Positions 1-8,793 of a stretch of DNA of 20,299 bases are shown here, one piece after another. The DNA is from Lobulomyces angularis. Taxonomy: Eukaryota > Chytridiomycota > Chytridiomycetes > Lobulomycetales > Lobulomycetaceae. Each line of letters opens with the position of its first letter. Positions within the stretch are counted from its first letter, which is position 1. The notes below the pieces were generated by a model, which saw nothing but the letters and a program-made list of their open reading frames with translations, did not search any database and was not told where the DNA came from. The stretch is taken from NCBI GenBank assembly GCA_027604685.1, contig JADHYX010000394.1, positions 1 through 20,299 of the forward strand. Reading direction: 5' to 3'. The position numbers were made by a program, and so were the translations under genes.

Positions 1-129
1 TTCTCAATGTAAATATTTAAAATTTTATTAATTCTTGTGAAAAAAAGTTAATAATTTGTAATTTTTTTTTTTTTAATTGATTTTTTTTTTTTTTTTTTAT
101 TCCTTTTTTAAACTCACAAAAAAATTTTT

Positions 130-798
130 TCACCCGTTACCAACCATGCACAAAAAACAAGTAAACCTCAAATCTGCAGCAGAAAAAAGGAGAAAAGCAA
201 CTCTCCAATCCATCGCCATTACCTACTCCCACTTATATCGAGCAATTAAAAAGATTCTAGGGTAATCTTGTTTGAAGGAATTCCAGATATGGTAGGATTA
301 CTTGTAACTTTAGAAGAAATACTCTTCAGGTATACCGATTACCTGAAATTAAGGCTGCCAGAAAGAACTTCGGTGTAGATTTGGTGTTTATACAAGATGA
401 TACTTCCTCTCTTAGAAACAAAATTAATTCGCGATTTTCTAACCTAACACAAGATTCCAAAATCTTGACAGGCCTGCACAGAATCCAGATATGAATCTTA
501 AAGAAAACCTATGAGTTATTATGAAGAACAAACGACAAAAAAAATTTGGAATTGCAAAAAAGACCAAAAAATGAACTTATTGAACAAGACTTCGGAGGAA
601 ATGGATGAAGTTTTGTTGGATAGTTTATCTTTCGTGTAGAAAATAGATTAAAAGAACTTATTAGATTAGGCGGAAAGCTTACCAAGTATTAATGCATTTT
701 TTATAAAAAATTGTTGACTTTTTTGCAAGTAACTACTTGTCAATACAATTTAAGCACATTGTACCAATAAATTTATTACTGGAAAAAAAAAAAAAAAA
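130..798 (+). pseudogene. degenerate coding-like remnant, family not recognised
   Basis: This stretch has more balanced composition than its flanks and keeps protein-like runs broken by stops and frame changes. A short open frame begins with an ATG near 145 and stops near 263. Another frame, about 287-492, reads as a coherent peptide including RLPEIKAARKNFGVDLVFI, with no start of its own. An AATAAA at 766-771 is followed 12 bases later by an A tract at 783-798, the arrangement expected at the 3' end of a reverse-transcribed, polyadenylated copy. A tracts are common everywhere in this window, so that clue is weak. I do not recognise the protein and see no intact gene. It may be a decayed retrocopy, a transposon fragment, or the edge of a gene lying to the left. 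Confidence 0.25.
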
Positions 799-1075
799 CC
801 ATCAATGGAAATAATATTAAGCATTGATGCTTCTCTTTAAATCTATAACAATAACAGCAATCTAAATCAAATCTGATGTAAAAAAAAATTGTTAAAAAAA
901 ATAAAGCAAAAAACTATTTTTAATTCATATATTTAATCCCTACAAGTATTTATTATATTTTTTTTTTAAATCATAGCAATAAAATTAATTTTTTTTATTT
1001 TTATTTTTCTATAAAAAAAAAAATCTTTTTTAAATCTTAATTTTTTTTTTTATTTTCATTTTTTTTTTTTATTTT
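799..1075. other. A/T-rich spacer, 3' flank of chitin synthase
   Basis: The stretch is almost pure A/T with several T and A homopolymers and holds no gene that I can see. It lies downstream of the stop codon of the minus-strand chitin synthase and presumably includes its 3' untranslated region. No convincing terminator or RNA gene is visible. Confidence 0.5.
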
Positions 1076-4000
1076 TTATCCAAATATTGCTCTTCCAATT
1101 AAATAACTGATACTTCCAAAAAATCTAACACTACTCAGTATCGCAACAGAGTAAAAGATAAATTTTAAATAAGCTAAAAAATAAAAAATAACAAAATTAT
1201 TAAAAAATGTTTAAGATTTTTTATTTTTCTTACGATTAAAATCTCCATCTAAAGTAATTTTAGCAAATGCTGCAAATTTATTAATCAAAGTCTGGTTAGT
1301 CAATACAACAATCAAAAATGCATTAGAAAAAATCCATGCCAACAAAGTTTTTGTACGAAAATTTTTGAAATAATCCTCTTGCTTAGTTTTAGCATCTCGT
1401 TTTTGTGGCGTCTTTTCAAGAGGTTTTTGCATTCCCTGTAAAAACGTTTCATAATTGTAGTTGATCTCCTTTCTATCACTAGGAAAGTCTATTTCTACTG
1501 TCTCTTTACCATCCTTTCCTATCACTCCCTTAACTGATCCTAAATCAGATGCTGTATTATCTCCTTTCGTTCCCCAACTTATATCATGAAGATTACAAAC
1601 TAAAAAAAAATTTCATATTTTTTTGTTTTTTTTTTCTTAATCTTACATGCATATACATTAAGGATATTAACAAATGACGGAAGTAAAAGTAAATATTGTA
1701 TCATACTCGTAAACATATGAAATGGTTCAAAATACTTTTTTTTTTTTTAATGTTTTGTATGTTCATATTTTTTATTTGTTCTACTTACGGCAAATGAGCA
1801 GATAAAGTACATTCCATAAGTTGCTACTGTTGATACTACTAGATCTCTAAATGCCGGTCTACCAAATAATGTTTTCTATTTTTTTTTTTTTTTTATATAC
1901 AAATTAAAAAATCATTTTTTTTGTTTTTTATTTACTGTGAGTTCTCCAAATGAAATATTAGTTTGACTAAAATCAGGATTTCCATTTATATCTGTTCGAT
2001 TACCAGTTAAATCTAGCCAAACAAGAAAAAAAAAAAATTATATAAAGAATAAAAAAATTGCATATCTTACCAAAACTAGAATCTCTTACAATTTGGTAAA
2101 TAGTAAACCCAGATAAATAAAGTATGTATATCATAATAAATGCAAACAAAACAATACAACTAATAAAAATCCACTTTGAACCTTGTGGTCTGTTTCCTAA
2201 ACTGATAACAAATATCGTGATTATTGCCAATAAATAAGCTTCCTTTAAAACTTCTGTTATTATAATTCTATTTCCAAAGAATGGATCTGTCGGTTGGTTT
2301 TTTTCTTGAACACTCCCTGATGAGAGGAAAGTAAAAACTAAATAAAATGATGACTAGAAAAAAATAAAACAGAATTAAAAATCAGAATTCTATCTATTTA
2401 TATATTTATATATGTTTTTTTTTTTTAATTTTACCAATGCAACCCAACTGAATATAGTTTGAATAAAATTATAAAAAAACAAAATGCATAAACTGATCTT
2501 TCTTAAAGTACTGTGATTGGATCTCAAAATGTAGTACCAATGAGTTAAACTGTGAACTCCAGCAAAAAAACTACCATTGAGCCACCTACGCCTTTGCGAA
2601 ATAAATTCTGGGACTCCATCTGGTACATCTGTCTCGGCTTTTGCCGACTTGACGTACTTTAATATCCAAGCTTCGTCTTTTTTTGTACAAAGTTCAAAGC
2701 AAAGAATACGATCTTCTGCCAAATACATATTTGCTGCAAATATATCTGCTCCATCATGCATGGATTCTCCTTTAAAGTAACATTCTAAAGGTCGCCCTTG
2801 GAGTGCTTTAAATCGATAAGCACTAAAGAAAAAAATTTTTTTTTGTAAATATGTATACATATATATTGCTTCTTTTTTTTTTACCTAAATGCCCCAGGAA
2901 GTACTGAGATATATCCAAAAACACTTTCAAGTGGTTTATCAAGAATATTAGAAATTTTATATCTAAAAGTAAAAAAGGTTAAATTTTAAATAAAAAGAAA
3001 TATTTATATTACTCAAAATTTTGCGCAGCAACTAAAGGATTTAACAATTTAGAACAACCAGTACCCAATTCAGCGTAAATTTCACCACATGCTCCACCAA
3101 CTTTAGGATCTCTGTCAAACGCCTTCCATAAATGGTATACACTAGCATTCGTTGGTTTTGTACCAACATCTAGTAAAATACATACGTTTGGATTTAATAA
3201 CGGTCCAAATGCGTTAAAAAACCATCGATGTGAATTAATCTAGTAAAAGAAAAAAATTTTAAATAAATTTTTTTTTTTTTTTGAATAATTTACTTTTTTT
3301 TGATTATTTTCTTTTAAGCAAAACAATAATTGAACAGGAACCGAGTCTTTATCATGACCTCTAACTTGATTTAATGTGTCAACGCACATTTGTGTGGTAT
3401 ATTCAAATATGTGTCCTTGAACATCCTTTCCGTTAACTGAATTTTTCATAATACCATCTTGATATACTCTGCAAAAAAAAAAAAAAATTAACATACTAAA
3501 ATTCAATCTTGTACCCCATGACACCAAGTATATTTAACACTCTAGGATTAATTTTTTTTCTACCATCACTAACGATACAAACAACTATTTTTTGCCAAGC
3601 TCCAGAACCCCAGACTTTACTCTTACTTCTAGTAGTCAAATGAGCAATATTTTTCATAATTGCTGTCATTGTTTTGTTAAATAGAAAATCATCTTCATTG
3701 TACATGGTAACAACAATAAATATTTCAGTTTGACGCCCATATTCTTGTTGCCCTAATAAATGTTTAATTTAATATGATTTAAATATCATTATTTTTCTTG
3801 CTTACTTAAGGAAAAGCCTGATCTTGCAAAATCATTTGGATCACACGTAGCTGCAGTATACCTCATATGTGTAAATTCGTCCCCTTGTCTAAATTTACCT
3901 TGATTCAAAACTTTTTCAGGAACGGGAATGTCAATTACCAAATTTCCTTGTGGTGTAAGCTGAATGTGTTTAATTGCTTTTTTTCTGGGTTGAGGATTGG

Positions 4001-4428
4001 AAGAGGAGGAAAGCTGGCTAGGAGCAGGGTTCATTAAAGGATGTTGTTGATGATATGACTGGGGAATTGGAACATAAGTTTGTTGAACAAGAGGTTGATG
4101 TTCGTATGGTCTGTTATCATACTGATTGTTGTAAGGTAATTGCTGCGGTTGTGTTCTTTGAGGTTGTTGAACTTTATTTTAATTTTATTTTTTATTATAA
4201 TTAATATTTTTTTCAATTTAAATTAAAACCATTATTTTGATAGTGATCATTTCTTCCACTATTGGTAGAAGGAGCATAGGATCTGTTGTTGTTTTGATAG
4301 GAATATTCGTTTGAAGTTTCAGAGTTGTTTCTAGTTCTATTAGGACTTCTCTCACGCAGGTTACTATTACTGTTTTGCCTCTGGTAGTTGAGTTGATTTG
4401 GACGCTGATTGTTCTGCCGACTTGACAT
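1076..4428 (-). CDS. CHS: chitin synthase (class I-III type), 13 exons
   Basis: This membrane enzyme polymerises UDP-N-acetylglucosamine into cell wall chitin. My exons on the minus strand are 4230-4428, 3806-4171, 3515-3752, 3294-3468, 3013-3239, 2885-2962, 2435-2822, 2071-2354, 1936-2012, 1789-1875, 1647-1734, 1234-1599 and 1076-1173, all GT...AG, giving about 889 residues. The order is: a Gln/Asn/Ser-rich disordered N-terminus (about 1-110); the chitin synthase N domain ([14 protein letters not shown], then [14 protein letters not shown]); the glycosyltransferase core with LLDVGTKP (Asp near 350), the EDR motif near 464 and QRRRW near 504-508; then hydrophobic segments, with WGTKG near 742. 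The start at 4428 has good context (aaccATGTC). The last exon restores the conserved NPYLKF membrane end; ignoring its intron would end the protein early in NRKKNKKS. Oddity: exon 7 ends in phase 0 but exon 8 reads correctly only if one T is discounted near 2340-2343, so the total is 3n+1. I suspect a homopolymer error. The family call is near certain; the exact class is not. Confidence 0.93.
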
Positions 4429-4516
4429 GGTTGATTAAAAAAAAAAAAAAAAGGTTTTTTAGAGTAAAAAGATTTAGTTTTTAAAAAATTTTTATTTATT
4501 TTTAAGGCTTATTATT

Positions 4517-4930
4517 CTGGAAAATGAGAGCTTTTCCGTCCAACGTCCTTTTTCTTTGGCTTGAAAAAATATTGATTGAAAAATTCAACAAAAATTTAGT
4601 CAAAAATTGTCAAAATTTACACGAAATTGGCTCATAAATCTTTTGCACTTGGTCAAGCCATCACAGCACCTTGGGATATGCCAAAAGCCTTCATTTTGAT
4701 GTCAACCCCATCCAAAGGCTCAAGACAGCCAATTAGCTGGCGCTCAAAGCCTCACAGACTGCTTGATCGGAGCTTCAATTTAGGGCCAAAACTTGGAAGT
4801 TGGTAAAGGAAGGCAATAGGTTGAGGCAATTTGGCAAGCACAGGGCGATACAGCAATGGCAAGACGATGATGAAGATGGGCAAGGCGATTTTAATACAAG
4901 GTGAGAAAACAATATTAATTATTTTTCCAG
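4517..4930. repeat. compositional island, possible inserted repeat or MITE-like element
   Basis: The core, about 4640-4890, is visibly richer in G and C (near half by eye) than everything around it, including the coding exons. It contains a 42-codon open frame on the plus strand (4678-4806) without recognisable domains. The segment is bounded by a short inverted match, CTGGAAAA at 4517-4524 and TTTTCCAG at 4923-4930, which could be decayed terminal inverted repeats. Eight bases in an A/T-rich genome is weak evidence, and I see no clear target-site duplication. The change in composition suggests inserted DNA rather than promoter sequence. It could instead be a remnant of an older gene. Confidence 0.35.
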
Positions 4931-5498
4931 TTAAATTAATTGATGAAATATCAACCCTTTCTTGCTACTAACTTTCAGTACGTTGTAACTTGTATCATAA
5001 AAAATTACATTTGCACTATTTAATAAGTTTCTTGAGGTTAACACATATGTTATCCTTTATTGAAGCATAATGCCATTTAGGCTTAAAATATAATGTCGTT
5101 TTGATCTTTCATTCTACGATGAAAAAGTTAAGATTTTTTATTCTTTAATTATCATTGTTAATCTGCTAGTTCACATTCACATTACTTGAAATTATCGCAT
5201 CTTTTATCATCATTTTCAAAAAAAAATTTGCAAAATATACAAAAAAATTACAGCTTTTCCTTATTTTCCCTTTATTGAACTGCCAAATTTAGTTAGCATC
5301 TAGTAACTTCCTTTGTTTGCAGTGAATGTGATGTCATTAACGTAATGCTTTTTTTTTTCCTCTAATTTTCTTTTGGTTACACTGAATAATTTTTTTTTTT
5401 AAATTTTATAAAAAAAAATTAATTTTTTAGGTTTTTTAAATTAAAAGAAAAAATATTCTTTCTTTCTTATTTTTTTCTTCTCTAACCTTTTTTTTTTT

Positions 5499-5504
5499 TA
5501 TAAA
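5499..5504 (+). promoter_or_regulatory. possible TATA box of the ACBP gene
   Basis: TATAAA lies about 67 to 72 bases upstream of the ACBP start codon, just after a T tract, and a pyrimidine-rich stretch follows it. The position is plausible for a fungal promoter, but such strings arise easily by chance at this composition. Confidence 0.3.
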
Positions 5505-5570
5505 TTTCTTTTTCTTATCAGCTTAAAAATCAAATTAAAACAGACATAAACTTTTCAATAAACATTAAAA

Positions 5571-5962
5571 ATGAGTGCTGAAGATACTGGTATTTTTTTT
5601 TTTTTTTTTTTTTATTCCTTTTTTTTATTTTATATTCTTTTTTTTTTTTAATTAAAATAGGTAATGCTGAATTTATCAAAGCTGCTGCTGATGTTAAGAA
5701 TTTAAAAACTAAACCTAATAATGATCAATTACTTTCATTATATGCTCACTTCAAACAATGTAAAACCTTTTTTTTTTTTTTTATTTTTAAAAACTTTTTA
5801 TTTTTAGCAATTGTTGGTGATAACAACACTGACAGACCAGGTATGTTTGATCTACAAGGAAAAGCTAAATGGGATGCTTGGAATGCTATTAAAGGCTTAT
5901 CAAAAGCCGATGCCCAAGCTAAGTACATTGAAATTGTTAAAGGACTTCAAGCTAGTGATTAA
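5571..5962 (+). CDS. ACB1: acyl-CoA-binding protein, 3 exons, 90 aa
   Basis: This is a small cytosolic carrier that binds medium- and long-chain acyl-CoA esters, shielding and delivering them for lipid synthesis and beta-oxidation. Exons are 5571-5589, 5661-5759 and 5808-5962, with introns of 71 and 48 nt (GT...AG). The spliced frame is 90 residues, the normal length for a free-standing ACBP. The family signature is clear: [20 protein letters not shown], followed by DAWN and AQAKYIEI. The ligand-binding tyrosine and lysine of the second helix are seen as Y34 and K38; the second family tyrosine (YGLYKQ) is Phe37 here, a mild substitution. The first coding exon is only 19 nt, so a predictor may miss the true start or place it at an internal Met. 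The context aaaaATGAG suits initiation. There is no signal peptide or fused domain. Confidence 0.96.
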
Positions 5963-6280
5963 AATTGAAAAAATAAAAAAAAAAAATTGTTTTATTATTA
6001 AATTTAATTTTTTTGAATAATTTTTTTTTTTTTTTTTTTTGTACTGTTTATATATTTTTTTTTTTCTCTTATCTACTACGAATTTTTTACTTTTTATGTT
6101 TTAGTATATTATTTTTCAAGTTAAATTTTTTACTTTCATACTTGTTATAAATAAGAAAAATAATTTTCTTTAATGGGAAAAAAAAAATACAAAAAGAAAC
6201 ATGTTTAGTTGAAAATAAAAGAAAGCAATTTCAAAAAAATAATGTTGTTAAAAATGTAATCCTTAAAACAAGAATAAATT
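5963..6280. other. ACBP 3' flank, low-complexity spacer
   Basis: This A/T-rich sequence with several T and A runs follows the ACBP stop codon and probably holds its 3' untranslated region. It also flanks the 3' end of the minus-strand remnant at 6281. No gene or RNA is visible. Confidence 0.5.
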
Positions 6281-6660
6281 TTATTTGGTAGATTTGTTTC
6301 TTTTATGGGTTGGAATTAAAAAGAGAACACCGTTTAGCGCAACTTTAATCTGAGCCAAAGTAATAAAGAAATAAAACAAATACCTAAAAATACAAATTTA
6401 TAAATTTCACATTAATACAGGAACTGCTGAAGATCCACAATACCAATTCTATATTGAATGACAAAACTACCATCTTTAAAATTCAGATCCGGTTATGACA
6501 TATAGTTGGTAAATTGTAGCAGCAGAGGTTCTAAATTTTGTTTTTGAATCTTTTTTTAATTCTACCTCTCAATCGCTTCATTTGTTTGATATCAATAATT
6601 TTAGACCATTCATTTCAATGTTATCAATATATTCGTTTAACTAGTTAATGTTAATTCAGA
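6281..6660 (-). pseudogene. 3' remnant of a multi-pass membrane protein gene, family not recognised
   Basis: On the minus strand a coherent C-terminus can be read in pieces. An upstream piece includes RTSAATIYQLYVITG; the next includes FVIQYRIGIVDLQQF. A 35-nt GT...AG intron (6384-6418) then joins in frame to a hydrophobic end (YLFYFFITLAQIKVALNG, then VLFLIPTHKR) that stops at 6281. The intron joining two sensible frames and the membrane-like hydrophobicity show that this was, or is, a gene. At least two single-base frame slips interrupt it, one at the T run 6478-6481 and one in the A run near 6551-6557, and upstream the frame breaks again. I found no start codon or intact N-terminus. It is either a decaying copy or a real gene damaged by homopolymer errors. 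I do not recognise the family. Confidence 0.4.
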
Positions 6661-7012
6661 ATGAGTTATTACTGCTGTATTTTTTTTTTGTTAAAAATAT
6701 TCCAACATCAAAAGTTTCACGCAGTAACCTAAATTACCAATTCTCAATAATTAAATCTTCGTTTAAAAATAAGATAAGCAATCTACTTAAATGGTAGTCT
6801 TACTTACTCTCTATCTTTTAAATTTTAAATCAATTATCCTTGAAATTTAAGATAAACTAGAAATCTGAAATAAATAAAAATATTTTTACAATTATTTTTA
6901 AAATAAAAAAAAAAGAAAAATAAGTTTTTGGTTAGTTTTTATAATTTTAATTTTATTTCTTTTTATAATATAATCAATTTTAATAGAAACTTCTTTATTA
7001 AAATACACTATT
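6661..7012. other. spacer downstream of the small secreted peptide pair
   Basis: A/T-rich sequence with no gene that I can support. The left part may include eroded upstream sequence of the membrane-protein remnant. The right part, next to 7013, is the 3' flank of the first cysteine-rich peptide gene. Confidence 0.4.
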
Positions 7013-7033
7013 ATATTTTTTTTAAAAAAAAAT

Positions 7034-7280
7034 TTAAAAGCATAATCTGGGGTTGCATCCAGGAATCCTTTTAATTTTTTTTTTTTTTTAATTGGTTATT
7101 TTAAAAGGAAATTCAAAAAAATAAAACATAAAAAAAAATTATAAATTACCTTCTGCAAATATTTCCATTAACACATCTATAACAACAGTCACAAAGAGTA
7201 GAATCACATGAAGCAATTACAGAAGTTGACATTAGGACGACCAAGACAGTTGAAACTAAAACTTTAACTGAAAATTTCAT
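7034..7280 (-). CDS. small secreted cysteine-rich protein, copy A (54 aa, 2 exons)
   Basis: Exons on the minus strand are 7150-7280 and 7034-7067, separated by an 82-nt GT...AG intron that splits codon 44. The product begins MKFSVKVLVSTVLVVLMS, a short charged start and hydrophobic core ending in VIA, a typical signal peptidase site after residue 23. The predicted mature peptide of about 31 residues has eight cysteines at 25, 30, 32, 33, 36, 42, 48 and 53: C-x4-C-x-CC-x2-C-x5-C-x5-C-x4-C. This implies four disulfide bonds or, less likely in a secreted peptide, metal binding. Its closest relative here is copy B next door, with identical gene structure. A TATA-like box sits about 80 bases upstream. 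I do not recognise the family. Effector, antimicrobial or signalling roles are all open, and no activity can be read from the sequence. Confidence 0.82.
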
Positions 7281-7358
7281 TTTCTTTTTTGTTTTTATTT
7301 ATTTTTAAGTTTGAAGAGTTACTTTTTTTCTAATAATTTTTTAATATATATTTATCGC

Positions 7359-7369
7359 TATTTATAGTA
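7359..7369 (-). promoter_or_regulatory. TATA-like box of copy A
   Basis: On the minus strand this reads TACTATAAATA, about 80 to 90 bases before the start codon. The same string stands at the matching place in front of copy B, although much of the surrounding A/T sequence has diverged, which supports a real core promoter element. Confidence 0.55.
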
Positions 7370-7963
7370 TTGTGCATTAAAAAATTTTTTTTAAGCTTCA
7401 AAAAAAAATAAAAATATAGAATTTGAATTATCTTCAATTTAAATAACAAAAGTTAAAATAATAGTAAAAATTATACTAAAATCACCCAAAATTGTATGTG
7501 AGGTTTATATATGGCTATTTATGGATCATGGAAGATGGCGCTAAACAAACTCCGCACTTATAGGATTTTTTATTAATTATGTGCCATTGCCATATGCCAT
7601 ACTTTATATTTATGGATTTTAAAGTATAATTAATAAAACTGAAGAACACTGATCAATTAAATTTTACTTGTAGTCATAAAACAAATGGAATTTTTTTTAA
7701 AAATAATATCATCAAGCTTGTTTGTTTCATTTTTAGGAGTTAAAAATTCGGTTTTCATTTAATATAGTTTCGGTCTGTAACAAATTAAATCAAGTTAAGA
7801 TGAAAAAGAAACCGGGTATTTTTTTGTTAGTAAAGATTTGGGAACCAAAAAGGTTAAAATTTCGTGATATTGGTAACTTGTGTTGGACTATAAATAATCA
7901 ATTTGATAAAAACTTTTTATTACAGTACAGTTGTTTCTAAACTTTACTTAAACAAAAAAAAAT

Positions 7964-8219
7964 TTACAAGCATATTCTAATGTTGCATCCACCAATCCTT
8001 TTTATTTTATTTTTTTTTTTGGTTATTTAAAAAGAAAATTCGAAAAAAATAAAAGATAAAATATAAAAAAAATAATAAAAATTGTTACCTTTTGCAAGTA
8101 TTTCCATTAACACATCTATAACAACAGTCACAAGAAGTAAAATCGCATGAAGCAATGACAGAAGTTGACATTAGGGCGACCAAGACAGTTGAAACTAAAA
8201 CTTTTGCTGAAAATTTCAT
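7964..8219 (-). CDS. small secreted cysteine-rich protein, copy B (54 aa, 2 exons)
   Basis: Exons on the minus strand are 8089-8219 and 7964-7997 with a 91-nt GT...AG intron, again splitting codon 44; both exons have exactly the lengths of copy A. The product begins MKFSAKVLVSTVLVALMS, with the same VIA cleavage site and all eight cysteines in the same spacing. Compared with copy A, exon 1 differs at 10 of 131 bases and exon 2 at 7 of 34. Ten codons change the amino acid and two do not. Most replacements lie between the cysteines of the mature peptide: Ser to Phe and Leu to Ser in the first loop, and Pro to Gly and Pro to Ile near the end. An intact frame, splice sites and promoter argue that this is a working gene and not a decayed copy. 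The function is unknown. Confidence 0.82.
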
Positions 8220-8295
8220 TTCTTTTTTATTTTTATTTTTTTAAGTTTAAAATGTTTTTTTTTTTTTTTTTAAATTTCAATATTTTTTTAATACA

Positions 8296-8307
8296 TATTT
8301 ATAGTAT
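8296..8307 (-). promoter_or_regulatory. TATA-like box of copy B
   Basis: The minus strand reads ATACTATAAATA about 80 bases before the copy B start codon. It is shared with copy A at nearly the same distance, which gives it more weight than an isolated A/T string would have. Confidence 0.55.
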
Positions 8308-8793
8308 CAAGCATTTTGAACTGAAAAAAATTTTTTTTAAGGTTCGAAAAAAACAAAAAATTACAGAATGTGAAGCATTTTCAGTTTAAATAAAAATGGT
8401 AAAAATTTTACTTAAATTATCCAAAATACTTATGGACCATGGTTGATGGCACTAAACATAACTCCAAACTTTTGGAATTTTTTATTTAAAGAATGTGACA
8501 TTGGCCAATAGTTGATTTCATATTTATGGATAATTAATAAAACTGAAAAAAACTGATCATTTAAATTTCACTTATACAAATGGATCTTTAAAATATTACT
8601 CGTCAAGCTTTTTTTTTTTTTAAATTTGTTTTTATCTATAGGAGTTAAAGTTCAGTTTTCATTTAATATATTTCTGGACAGTTAAGATGAAAAAAAGCAA
8701 CTGTTGGTTTTTTTTTGTTTAGTAAAAGAATTAAAATATGGTTGTAATGTATACTGAAAACTGGTGTTTAACCATAAACAAATTAATTTAACT

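Larger units (their letters stand above)
4429..5570. other. divergent intergenic region, chitin synthase / ACBP
   Basis: This is the 1.1 kb head-to-head spacer between the chitin synthase start (minus) and the ACBP start (plus), so it should hold both promoters. Both gene-proximal ends are A/T-rich with long homopolymers. The middle contains a compositional island, listed separately. I see no further gene. Confidence 0.6.
7013..8793. repeat. tandem duplication, two units each with a cysteine-rich peptide gene
   Basis: Two diverged units stand in direct orientation, about 7013-7915 and 7950-8793. Similarity extends over exon 1, the intron ends, exon 2 and several hundred bases upstream. Upstream landmarks match in order: ctatttatggatcatgg with cttatggaccatgg; aattaataaaactgaa in both; aggagttaaa followed by gttttcatttaatata in both; and agttaagatgaaaaa in both. 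The right-hand unit is somewhat shorter through small deletions. This is a gene-scale duplication rather than a transposed coding copy, since introns and promoters came along. The limits are judged by eye and are approximate. Confidence 0.8.

Noticed and set aside
2335..2360. Programmed ribosomal frameshifting in chitin synthase
   Set aside because: No slippery heptamer with a downstream pseudoknot is evident, and the family is not known for it; a homopolymer error is simpler.
4034..4216. A separate 60-codon gene on the minus strand
   Set aside because: It is a shifted frame across the first intron and second exon of chitin synthase; the spliced Gln/Pro-rich reading joins in frame to the conserved N domain.
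8165..8389. A 74-codon plus-strand open frame over peptide copy B
   Set aside because: It is antisense to exon 1 of copy B and mostly translates T tracts; the minus-strand reading has a signal peptide, conserved splice sites and a paralogue.
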